A DNA stretch of 64,000 nt from positions 248,001-312,000 of the forward strand of contig CAZOVG010000001.1 in assembly GCA_964583335.1 (NCBI GenBank). The letters are read 5' to 3'. The notes below the pieces were generated by a model, which ran no database searches, was not told where the DNA came from, and worked only from the letters and a program-made list of their open reading frames with translations. This stretch comes from JAGNKE01 sp964583335. GTDB lineage: Bacteria > Pseudomonadota > Alphaproteobacteria > Micavibrionales > Micavibrionaceae. Made by a program: the position numbers and the translations under genes. Of this stretch, positions 9,248-16,527 are shown in pieces; within the stretch, counting starts at the first letter, position 1; every line of letters starts with the position of its first letter.

Positions 9248-9646
9248 ATGTTCAATAAAACCAAACTTTCGTACTACAAACTCGGCGCAGCGATGACCGC
9301 TGGTGCAATCGTGAGCTCCGCAACGAGCGCACATGCTGCTAACAACTTCAGCAACATTGCTCAGAACATCACGACGTCTATCGCCAGCATCCCCGGTCTT
9401 CTGACCGCTTTGGCATACCTCTTCGGTATCCTGCTCGGCGTTCTCGGTATCCTGAAAATCAAGGATCACGTAGAAAACCCGACCCAGACCCCCCTGAAAG
9501 ATGGCGCAATCCGTCTCGCAGCTGGTGGCGCTCTGTTCGCACTGCCGATCATCTTCGAAGCAATGTCCGAGACCCTTGACCTCGGCGGCGCCGGTACCTC
9601 CGCGTCTGCTTCTCAGATGTTCTCTGTCAGCTTCAACGTTACGTAA
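9248..9646 (+). CDS. icmD: Type IVB secretion small membrane protein IcmD/DotP
   Basis: The 132-residue protein has a signal-type N-terminus (ending near SAHAAN), a first span (about 52-72, LLTALAYLFGILLGVLGI), the family motif IKDHVENPTQTPLKDG, a second span (LAAGGALFALPIIFEAM) and a Ser/Ala-rich tail. Legionella IcmD has the same layout and a matching DNPTQIP turn. A strong GAGGAGG-type ribosome-binding site precedes the ATG at 9248. IcmD is an inner-membrane component of the Dot/Icm complex. Codon use appears more biased to C-ending codons than in the neighbours, which would fit high expression. Confidence 0.85.
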   Translation: MFNKTKLSYYKLGAAMTAGAIVSSATSAHAANNFSNIAQNITTSIASIPGLLTALAYLFGILLGVLGILKIKDHVENPTQTPLKDGAIRLAAGGALFALPIIFEAMSETLDLGGAGTSASASQMFSVSFNVT

Positions 9647-9660
9647 GCTTGGACGGACGT

Positions 9661-10374
9661 GTGGATCGTTTAACGATCACATTGGGACTTTCCAAGACGA
9701 CCGGAAAGTCGAAAAAGACAAAAGGAGGAGCCGGAAGTTCCGGCTCCTCTTCCTCTCGTGATGGCCTGTCTAAAGACGCCAAGCAAAAGATTTTCGAGCG
9801 CGACCAGTACACCTGCACGTGTTGCGGCTTTGTTTCCAAGAAATATCAGGAAGTTCTTCATATCAACGGCGATCCGCATGATCACGCCGAGAGCAATCTT
9901 TCGACCGTGTGCATCTTCTGTCATCAGTGTTTCAATCTCGACCAGGTCGGTCATATGAAGTCGGGCGTTTTGCTCTGGCTGCCGGAAATCGATCAGGCGG
10001 ATCTGCATCACATGGCGCGGGCTATCTATGTTGCGCGCATTTCGCAGGGCCCCATCGCGGAGGCCGCTCGGAAAGCGCTGGACGCGCTTATGAAGCGGCG
10101 CGACCCTGTCCGCAAGCGGATCGGCACGGACGATGCGTATACGCTGGCGACCGTCCTGAAGGATTATCTGAGCGATCATCACTACAACATCCGCGCACAA
10201 AAGCTGGATGGGATCCGGCTGTTCCCTCTGGACCGGCGGATCATCAAGGAAGCCGATCTGGAGTTCAACCAGTTTCCGCAGATTCTGGCTTACTGGCGCT
10301 CCAAGGACGGGCCGTTCGGTGGCAAGCCTCCGCAGCAGTGGTTTGGCATCTATAACAGCATCCACGCGGCTTAA
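9661..10374 (+). CDS. icmJ: Type IVB coupling-complex protein IcmJ/DotN (HNH-like Zn fold)
   Basis: IcmJ/DotN is part of the DotL coupling complex in Legionella and has an HNH-like zinc-binding fold. This protein (about 237 residues from the GTG at 9661) carries the matching segment AKQKIFERDQYTCTCCGF and then NLSTVCIFCHQCFNLDQVG, with four Cys in CxxC pairs that would bind zinc. The later LLWLPEIDQADLHHMARAIY block also matches the family. A TTG at 9649 is an alternative start in the same frame; neither has a strong ribosome-binding site. It follows icmD by 14 bases, as in Legionella (icmD-icmJ-icmB), but an AT-rich island now separates it from icmB. Confidence 0.85.
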   Translation: MDRLTITLGLSKTTGKSKKTKGGAGSSGSSSSRDGLSKDAKQKIFERDQYTCTCCGFVSKKYQEVLHINGDPHDHAESNLSTVCIFCHQCFNLDQVGHMKSGVLLWLPEIDQADLHHMARAIYVARISQGPIAEAARKALDALMKRRDPVRKRIGTDDAYTLATVLKDYLSDHHYNIRAQKLDGIRLFPLDRRIIKEADLEFNQFPQILAYWRSKDGPFGGKPPQQWFGIYNSIHAA

Positions 10375-10463
10375 TCCGGCCGCAGATTTTTCCCATTTCA
10401 GACTTCGCCTTGCCTTATGACGCCGTTGCGCGGTTTCGGCCTCGTGGCGCGCGAACCCGCTAA

Positions 10464-10526
10464 GTGCGAACGGGCATACCCTGAGTTTCTGGAGCTGTAC
10501 GATCAAATGACGCGAAAGCCGCTCTA
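10464..10526. repeat. Imperfect direct repeat, copy 1, next to the toxin-immunity pair
   Basis: By eye 50 of 63 bases match 11161-11223 in the same orientation. In the + direction the segment can be read as CERAYPEFLELYDQMTR within a 41-codon frame (10417-10542, ATG to TAA). That frame has no clear ribosome-binding site, so I do not call it a gene. Most differences between the copies over the first 45 bases are silent in this frame, suggesting that both derive from a coding sequence. Confidence 0.6.
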
Positions 10527-10556
10527 CGCGCTGGGGTGCTAAGAGCTAAGATGTTT

Positions 10557-10823
10557 TCATGCCTTGAGGAATTTAGAGATGATATTCCTGAGGCGGTCGT
10601 CTCCATAATAAGCCTCATGTTCCTTTCTCATGTTTTTATCTGCCACGTAGAAAGCTACTTCATCTTGAAGTTTTAGAACCTTTTTACAAGCATCTTCCGG
10701 CAGTTCGTACACCTTGTCGTCTGAAACAAAACGATCAATCGCGGATACTATCTCAGCACCGGATATCTCGTTCGCCAAAAAGCGAGTCATATTTTCCGAG
10801 AGTGTTCTGAAGGCATTGGTCAT
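10557..10823 (-). CDS. Probable immunity protein (colicin-immunity-like) for the adjacent toxin tip
   Basis: The 88-residue protein is all-helical in appearance. Its pattern (FLANEISGAEIVSAIDRF ... VLKLQDEVAFYVADKN ... YYGDDRLRNIISKFL) resembles small four-helix immunity proteins of the colicin-D-immunity type. Its ATG overlaps the stop of the upstream 106-residue toxin-like ORF by 4 bases (ATGA), the usual toxin-immunity order. The surrounding DNA is AT-rich compared with the icm genes. The family assignment is a resemblance only. If it is not an immunity protein it is an uncharacterised small helical protein. Confidence 0.6.
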   Translation of the reverse strand: MTNAFRTLSENMTRFLANEISGAEIVSAIDRFVSDDKVYELPEDACKKVLKLQDEVAFYVADKNMRKEHEAYYGDDRLRNIISKFLKA

Positions 10824-11140
10824 TTATATTTAGACCCCTTATCTATTACCGTAATTATGTTTACTGTATCCCTGTCCACAACAATTCTTACGCCTCGTCC
10901 GCTAGCAGAATCTTTAGATGGAACCTCGTATGCGTTTGTCTTTTCTGGATCGTTTGTTCGGCCATCCCGGCCTTTGTTGATCGCCTCATCAATACGCTCC
11001 TGAGAAACATTTCTATCTCTCATTTGCTCCGTGGAGTGCTTGGTATGACTGTTGCCATCAGACGGTGCAGGGCCTTTATCTTCTTCGTCATCCGGGCCTT
11101 TATTATTTCCGTTATCCCCTCCCGTTCCTCCGGCGCTCAT
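10820..11140 (-). CDS. Orphan polymorphic-toxin tip, BECR/DUF4258-like RNase candidate
   Basis: The 106-residue product has a Gly/Asn/Asp-rich N-terminal linker (1-35) and a compact C-terminal domain. The domain reads HSTEQMRDRNVSQERIDEAI, then NAYEVP, then GRGVRIVVDRDTVNIITVI. The H-x-x-x-(Q/R)-M-x-x-R-x-(V/I)-S-x-E-x-I-x-x-A pattern followed by two beta strands is that of the BECR-fold/DUF4258-type RNase toxins found at Rhs and CDI C-termini. There is no export domain, so it looks like a displaced tip without its carrier, possibly started from an internal ATG. The next gene, the probable immunity gene, overlaps it. Confidence 0.6.
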   Translation of the reverse strand: MSAGGTGGDNGNNKGPDDEEDKGPAPSDGNSHTKHSTEQMRDRNVSQERIDEAINKGRDGRTNDPEKTNAYEVPSKDSASGRGVRIVVDRDTVNIITVIDKGSKYK

Positions 11141-11160
11141 AGCCCGCTAAGCCGTCACGT

Positions 11161-11223
11161 GTGAACGGGCTTACCCTGAGTTTTTGGGGCTATTTGATCA
11201 GATGAGGCGAAGGTCTTTCTATG
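11161..11223. repeat. Imperfect direct repeat, copy 2, upstream of the toxin tip
   Basis: Direct-repeat partner of 10464-10526. In the + direction it reads CERAYPEFLGLFDQMRR but without a start codon. Just before it, AGCCCG and CGGGCT (11141-11171) can pair. Together the copies bracket the toxin and immunity genes at 10557-11140. Confidence 0.6.
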
Positions 11224-11243
11224 AAATATACGGTAACCAAGTG

Positions 11244-11864
11244 CTATAGCTCAAACCACGAGCTCTCAAAAACCCTTATGTTATTTTTTCCATACTCGGT
11301 AAAGCTAAGAAAATTTCTGTATAGAACTATAACGATTTGATATCTTTTGATCGTTATTGATTTTCCATTAACTTTTCTTAACGTTAGCTTTCCGTCAACA
11401 TTTTCAAACACTATAGACCCGCCAGCTGCGTTTTCTTTTATTTTGTCCAAATACATTTGAACGTAAATATTTTTTCTATCGCACGCATCGGGGAGCAAAA
11501 GTTTTCTTGATGCTATTGGTGTGAAATTTGCCCTAGGCGATACCGTAAGACTTCCCAACTTTTCTTGCTGCTCCAGAGCATTATCAGGCTCTATATATAC
11601 ATAATTTAGGCTGACGCCGATGGGAGAAACTTCACGATGATACAATGAGATAAGGCCGATACCATAGAAAGACAGGCCTGGTGACGAATAGAGGGTATCA
11701 ATATAGGTCGCCAGCATTTTTGTTGAGTTGCAAATCTCAAAGGTGACGGTGTTGTTCTCCTTATAAAATTTTGCATCAAGCGCTTCGTACCCGCTCACAG
11801 CAAAGAATGCCGCAAGTACTAATATAAATATGCACGCGAGAGAAATTCCAGATATAGTTTTCAT
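11244..11864 (-). CDS. Unknown membrane-anchored protein, possible second immunity or cargo gene
   Basis: The 206-residue protein has one N-terminal hydrophobic segment (about 6-26) and a beta-rich extracytoplasmic domain with no recognised motif. It lies directly behind the Rhs remnant, with its ATG overlapping the preceding stop by 4 bases, the place an immunity gene would take. Its DNA is strongly AT-rich compared with the icm genes on either side, which suggests acquisition by transfer. I do not recognise the family. Confidence 0.6.
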   Translation of the reverse strand: MKTISGISLACIFILVLAAFFAVSGYEALDAKFYKENNTVTFEICNSTKMLATYIDTLYSSPGLSFYGIGLISLYHREVSPIGVSLNYVYIEPDNALEQQEKLGSLTVSPRANFTPIASRKLLLPDACDRKNIYVQMYLDKIKENAAGGSIVFENVDGKLTLRKVNGKSITIKRYQIVIVLYRNFLSFTEYGKNNIRVFESSWFEL

Positions 11865-12530
11865 TGCTTTCTTAAGTACACTTGGGTGGTCTCGTTAAAC
11901 CTCTTCTGAACATCGCTTAGAGACTCATCAACAGTACCCACTTCACCATTATATTCACTCCTTACAATGGTTTCGCTCGCAGTAGGTCCGACTTCAATTA
12001 CCTTAACGATATGTTCTGTATCACCAGTGTTGTTATTGAAGAGAATCCCATCGCCTACTTCAACGCTTCCCCCTTCGATCTTGACATAGCCCTGCATAAG
12101 CATGTGCGCCTCCACGGCGGCTGCATCGCCCTGTATCCAATGCTTGCCGCCTGTAAAAAATCTCCAAGACAATTCGTATCATGCCGGGCGTTCCAAATAC
12201 ATTGTTATAGACGGGCGCTTGATTTCCATCCTCGTCTTGAACACTACCGGGCTGCATCATGCCCAGTGAACCGTTCGGCCATCCATCGCGGTCAAAGCCG
12301 TTGGCTGGGAAGGTACATGTGATGCAGTAGTCTGGTGGGTGATAACTCGCATCACCATCAAACCCTTCAGGATCGTTCGAAACGTACCGCCCGATGGCGG
12401 GGTTGTAGTATCGGCTCCAGTAGTAATGCAGACCGGGTGGCGGCGCAATACTGACCGGGAAAGCACAGGTTGACCGTGGCCCACTCCTTCCCGAACGCGC
12501 CGCTGATCCCAAGAGACAAAGGAAATCTTC
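11861..12530 (-). pseudogene. Rhs C-terminal remnant with NlpC/CHAP-like tip, several frameshifts
   Basis: Read across frames, the minus strand encodes AFGKEWATVNLCFPGQY, then GLHYYWSRYYNPAIGRYVSN, the RHS-repeat-associated core motif. A variable region follows, then NC-x-GD and FTGGKHWIQGD, and a small domain with VEVGDGILFNN and TEHIVKV. An extra C near 12445 shifts the frame inside the core. Another shift falls between GTPG and NCLGD (about 12185), and a missing T in a T-run (about 12170) shifts the tip. The upstream core is cut off by a stop near 12530. The tip resembles Cys/His peptidase-like Rhs tips (NCxG and a later His). The last 103 codons (11861-12172) are open and could still be translated. 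Confidence 0.7.
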
Positions 12531-12909
12531 ACCGTAAAAATCTGATTTCGGCGGTGTATTTGTGATTTTTCATCTGGCTTCTTTATTGTGTCAATTTTTT
12601 GCATCTTAATAAAAAAACCCTGAAGGTCTTTTTTAACGATTAAGGCGGGGTGTCTGGATATTCATAATATCGCCGCCTAAGGCTCAACATCCTGCTTTTG
12701 AAGATTGGGCTTTAAGTGAAGCGGTCAAGCCCGCGTCGATACGTAGGGCTTGAAAGCTTAACCACAAAGGATGCGCCGTTGCGGGCGGGCAGCTTTCAAA
12801 GAAGTGTTTTCTTGGGCCCGAACTTGGGCTATCTTTATCTATCTTTCTTATTATCTTCGTGTAATATGTGCGGGTAAAATATCACGGGAAACCTTAAGAC
12901 TCCGGGACC
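12531..12909 (+). promoter_or_regulatory. Leader region of icmB with competing stem-loops
   Basis: No gene is seen in these 379 bases. TCAAGCCC (12725-12732) pairs perfectly with GGGCTTGA (12746-12753), while TTGAAAGCT (12750-12758) pairs perfectly with AGCTTTCAA (12791-12799). The two stems share 12750-12753 and cannot form together. GGGCTT at 12707-12712 could also capture AAGCCC at 12727-12732. This layout is like an attenuator or a structured leader upstream of icmB. No known riboswitch class is recognised. Confidence 0.4.
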
Positions 12910-15900
12910 ATGAAGCTTCTTGACAAGATCCTTGCGCCTTTCCAGAAGGGCTTGAAGTACTCTGTTTCGTCTTTCATCAGGCTTGAGACCATGGAAAACG
13001 AGACCACCATGGTTTCGACCGATGGTTCGCTACTCTCTTATGTAAAAGTTGAGGGTAGCCGCCAGATCATCGGGGATGATGAGTTCAACGCCATCGTTAA
13101 TTCCGCCACCATCAAGATCGGATCGCGTTTCGACCGTCAGGGTCATGCCATGCAGGTCTATTTCGTGCGCGATCCCGGACGTATTCGCCAGGTTCTTGAA
13201 GAATATGTCCGGCCGAGCCGTATTTCGGCGCAAAATATGGGCCTTGATGTCGATGATCTGTTTCTTGAGCGGATTAAGAACCTTGAGCGTTTCTGTACCC
13301 ATGAGGAATGTTATTTCGTTTTGTGGACGCGCCCGCTTATCCTTAGCAAGAGCGAGGTCAAGCGCGCGGCGCAGGATGTCAAGGACGAGGCTAAAAACTG
13401 GCTTCCCGCGGGTTATGCGCAATACCCCATGGGCGTCATGGAGCCCCTGCGTACCCGGCACAAGAGTTTTATTTCCGCGATCATGTCGGCTCTGGATGAA
13501 TTGGGCGTCGAGTGCAAGCTTTTGGAAGTGCATGAAGCGTTGACGGCTGTGCGCAGCAACCTTTTCCCCGACCGGGCCAACGATTCTTGGCGGGCTTGCC
13601 TTCCGGGGGACCCCATCCCGCCGCGTGCGCCGCAAAGCTCCGTCGATATGTCTGACATTCTCTGGCCCAACCTCGCCAACCAGATTACCGCGGCAGACGC
13701 CCGGGTTCTGGGGAAATCTGTCGCGCGGATCGGAAACATGCTCTGGGCGGGCGGGGATATGACGCTCGGTCCGATGGACGCGACGCCTTTTCCCGTTTTG
13801 ATGAACAGGCTTGTCGAAGCGGATATTCCGTTCCGAATTTCCTTCCTGATCGAGGGCGGCGGGGCTTCGGCGATTGCGTTCCGCGCCTTCGCCGCTACGA
13901 TTCTTGGGCCGACAAACGGCTCTAACAAGCAGATCAAGTATTCTCTTGAGAGCTTGATCGCCATGGCGCGTAAAGAGCCTGTGGTTAAAATACGGCTGTC
14001 TTTCGCGACGTGGTGCACGATCGAGGAAAAGGATAAAATTCTCGACCGGCTCTCCGTTCTTTTGCAATCGATTGAAAGTTGGGGCTACTGCCAGGTCACG
14101 GAATTTTCGGGTGATCCGCTGGATTGCATAATGTCCTCGGCCATGGGTATTCATTGCGGCGGAACGGCGCCTACAGGCATTGCGCCGATGATCGAGATTT
14201 TCAAGCTTTTGCCCTGGCAAAGACCGTCCAGTCCGTTCCAAGAAGGCGCCATGCTTTTCAGGACACCTGATGGCAAGCTCTGGCCCTATCAGACAGGAAC
14301 GAATCTAACGACCACGTGGTTCGATCTGATTTTCGCGCAGCCGGGGGCGGGTAAGTCCGTTCTGCTGAACACGCTCAATCTCGGAACGTGTATCTCTCCG
14401 GGGCTTTCCAAGCTTCCGTATGTTGCGGTTATCGATATCGGGCCCTCGTCTTCGGGGCTGGTGTCGCTGATTAAAGAAGCCCTTCCGCTCTCGCGTCAGC
14501 ATGAAGCCAACTATTTCCGGCTGCAGATGGCGCACCAATACGCGATTAACCCGTTCGACACGCAGCTTGGCTGCCGAGCACCCCTTCCTGAAGAGCGCTC
14601 GTATCTTGTTGAGCTGCTTACGCTCCTTACCACGCCGCCTGGGTACGACAAGCCTTATGACGGTATGCAACAGCTTTGCGGTCTGGTCGTCGACGAAATG
14701 TTCAGGTGGCGGAACGATACGGCCGCCAACGCCGAAGCGCGCCCCTATCTGCCGCGCCTTGAGTCTGAGATTGACGCCGCCATCAACCGTTACAATATTC
14801 ACCTTCCGACCGATCCGTTCTGGTGGGATATCGTCGATAAACTGTTCGATCTGGAGCAGTATCACCTTGCCAATCTTGCCCAGCGGCATGCCGTTCCAAC
14901 GCTGAACGACTCGATCACAGCCTCCCGGCGCCCTCAGATTCGAAACCTTCTGGAGGAGACTTCGGTCGGGTTCAGCGCGGAAACTGTTTTGAGCGCTTTC
15001 GAGCGTATGGTTACTTCGGCGATCCGGGAATACCCTATTCTTTCATCGGTTACGCAGTTCGATATCGCGGACACACGGCTTTGCTCGCTTGACCTTATGG
15101 ACGTGGCGCCGCAAGGGGACGAAGCGGCAGACCGCCAGACTTCCATCATGTATATGCTGGCGCGTCATGCGCTTGTGCGATCGTGGTGGATGAGCCCGGA
15201 AACCTTGCTGCATATTCCCGAAAAATATCAGGAGTTTCATGCGCTTCGTCTGCAAGAGGTCGCCGAGACTCCCAAGCGGCTGAATTTCGACGAATTTCAT
15301 AGAACCAGCAAATCCAATTCCGTGCGCGCACAGGTTATCCGGGACGTGCGGGAGGGCCGGAAGCGCGGTGTCCAGATCGTTCTGACCTCCCAGCTCATTG
15401 ACGACTTCGACAAGGACATGGTGGATCTTGCCACGGGCGTCTGGGTTCTGGGGACGGCGATTTCCGACAAGGCCGTCGATGACGTGGTTAACCGTTTCGG
15501 CCTCTCCAATACGGCACGGCACGTTATCCGTTATCGCCTCACCGGTCCCAAATCCATCGGTGCGCCTTGTCTTCTGGTACTTGGATCCACTTCAGGCCGT
15601 TATGAGCAGCATCTTTACAATACGCTCGGGCCGATTGAGCTTTGGTCCTTGAACACCTCCGCAGAGGATGTCGCTATCCGAAACCGTCTGTATTCGTTTC
15701 TAGGAGCCGGGCGGGCCCGGCAGATGCTTGCCTTTGCGTATCCGGGGGGTAGCGCGCGTAACGAAATTCGCCGCCGTGTTCTGGCTAACAGCGAAAGCGG
15801 GGACTCCCGCCAGGCTATGATCAGCTCCGTTATTGAGGAAATCGTCAACGAGCTTATGGAAGAAAGCAAGAAGATCGCCGAGAAAGAAGAAGGCAAGCGG

Positions 15901-15921
15901 ATCAGCCTGAAGGAAAGATGA
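12910..15921 (+). CDS. icmB: Type IVB secretion ATPase IcmB/DotO (VirB4/TraU-like)
   Basis: This is the VirB4-like energising ATPase of Dot/Icm systems. The 1003-residue length matches Legionella DotO. A Walker A motif is at about 475-485 (QPGAGKSVLL) and a Walker B-like RLNFDEFHR at about 787-795, followed by RKRGVQIVLTSQ, the conserved post-Walker-B segment of these ATPases. The N-terminal half (1-430) is the membrane/assembly-interacting region. The C-terminus is charged (KKIAEKEEGKR). It belongs with icmJ but is separated from it by the Rhs-type island and has its own long leader. Its stop overlaps the next start (ATGA). Confidence 0.9.
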   Translation: MKLLDKILAPFQKGLKYSVSSFIRLETMENETTMVSTDGSLLSYVKVEGSRQIIGDDEFNAIVNSATIKIGSRFDRQGHAMQVYFVRDPGRIRQVLEEYVRPSRISAQNMGLDVDDLFLERIKNLERFCTHEECYFVLWTRPLILSKSEVKRAAQDVKDEAKNWLPAGYAQYPMGVMEPLRTRHKSFISAIMSALDELGVECKLLEVHEALTAVRSNLFPDRANDSWRACLPGDPIPPRAPQSSVDMSDILWPNLANQITAADARVLGKSVARIGNMLWAGGDMTLGPMDATPFPVLMNRLVEADIPFRISFLIEGGGASAIAFRAFAATILGPTNGSNKQIKYSLESLIAMARKEPVVKIRLSFATWCTIEEKDKILDRLSVLLQSIESWGYCQVTEFSGDPLDCIMSSAMGIHCGGTAPTGIAPMIEIFKLLPWQRPSSPFQEGAMLFRTPDGKLWPYQTGTNLTTTWFDLIFAQPGAGKSVLLNTLNLGTCISPGLSKLPYVAVIDIGPSSSGLVSLIKEALPLSRQHEANYFRLQMAHQYAINPFDTQLGCRAPLPEERSYLVELLTLLTTPPGYDKPYDGMQQLCGLVVDEMFRWRNDTAANAEARPYLPRLESEIDAAINRYNIHLPTDPFWWDIVDKLFDLEQYHLANLAQRHAVPTLNDSITASRRPQIRNLLEETSVGFSAETVLSAFERMVTSAIREYPILSSVTQFDIADTRLCSLDLMDVAPQGDEAADRQTSIMYMLARHALVRSWWMSPETLLHIPEKYQEFHALRLQEVAETPKRLNFDEFHRTSKSNSVRAQVIRDVREGRKRGVQIVLTSQLIDDFDKDMVDLATGVWVLGTAISDKAVDDVVNRFGLSNTARHVIRYRLTGPKSIGAPCLLVLGSTSGRYEQHLYNTLGPIELWSLNTSAEDVAIRNRLYSFLGAGRARQMLAFAYPGGSARNEIRRRVLANSESGDSRQAMISSVIEEIVNELMEESKKIAEKEEGKRISLKER

Positions 15922-16517
15922 GCGAAAAGACAAAAGATATCCGGCAGGAGCAGCAGATCGCGCAGCAGACGGTTATCCAAGAGGATCAGGCCCCTGCCCC
16001 GGCGAGTTCCTTTACGCTTGCCGATAAACTTAAAGAGAAGAGAGCCAAGAAAAAGAAGCAGCGCCTGAAACAAGGCTTAATTTTTGGGTTTCTTGGACTT
16101 TTCGGATGGCTTGTTTTTTACCTTTTTGCGCCCTTTAAAGGCGGGCTTAGCTACGGTATATGCAAAACCTACCTTGAGCTTAATGTCCCTTACCCGCAAA
16201 CTTTGCTTCTGAGCGAAGTTGTGATTACCCGAGGCGGGAGCGTTAGGATCTGGTTTACCCATATCGACGCTTTCGGGTCATACAGGCTAGACTCATTCCA
16301 ATGCACCTTTGCCGTCGACGAGCAAACCAAGGCAAACTATCTTGCAGAGGTCAAAATCGGCAAGCTGAACATTGACCCGATCGAGGTCGAGCGCTTCAAC
16401 GTTTCGCTTCCCTATCTGGTGGCCAACCCGCCCGATCTGACACTTCCCGTGCCGATTCCCGATAGCCTGCAGAGTATTGAGTTCGATCTCAACCGCTTCA
16501 GGAAGAAGATTTTCTAA
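15918..16517 (+). CDS. Unknown single-span membrane protein coupled to icmB
   Basis: The 199-residue protein has a basic cytoplasmic head (KEKRAKKKKQRLKQ), one membrane span (about 52-73) and a beta-rich periplasmic part (IRIWFTHIDAFGSYRLDSFQC-like strands). It starts within the icmB stop (ATGA), so it is almost certainly co-translated with icmB. In Legionella icmF follows icmB, but this protein is much too small to be IcmF. It may be a lineage-specific accessory component of the secretion system. Confidence 0.75.
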   Translation: MSEKTKDIRQEQQIAQQTVIQEDQAPAPASSFTLADKLKEKRAKKKKQRLKQGLIFGFLGLFGWLVFYLFAPFKGGLSYGICKTYLELNVPYPQTLLLSEVVITRGGSVRIWFTHIDAFGSYRLDSFQCTFAVDEQTKANYLAEVKIGKLNIDPIEVERFNVSLPYLVANPPDLTLPVPIPDSLQSIEFDLNRFRKKIF

Positions 16518-16527
16518 GGAACAGCCT

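Noticed and set aside
10417..10542. 41-codon + strand ORF ending in Cys
   Set aside because: No ribosome-binding site and half of it lies in the direct repeat; kept as part of the repeat observation and not called as a gene.
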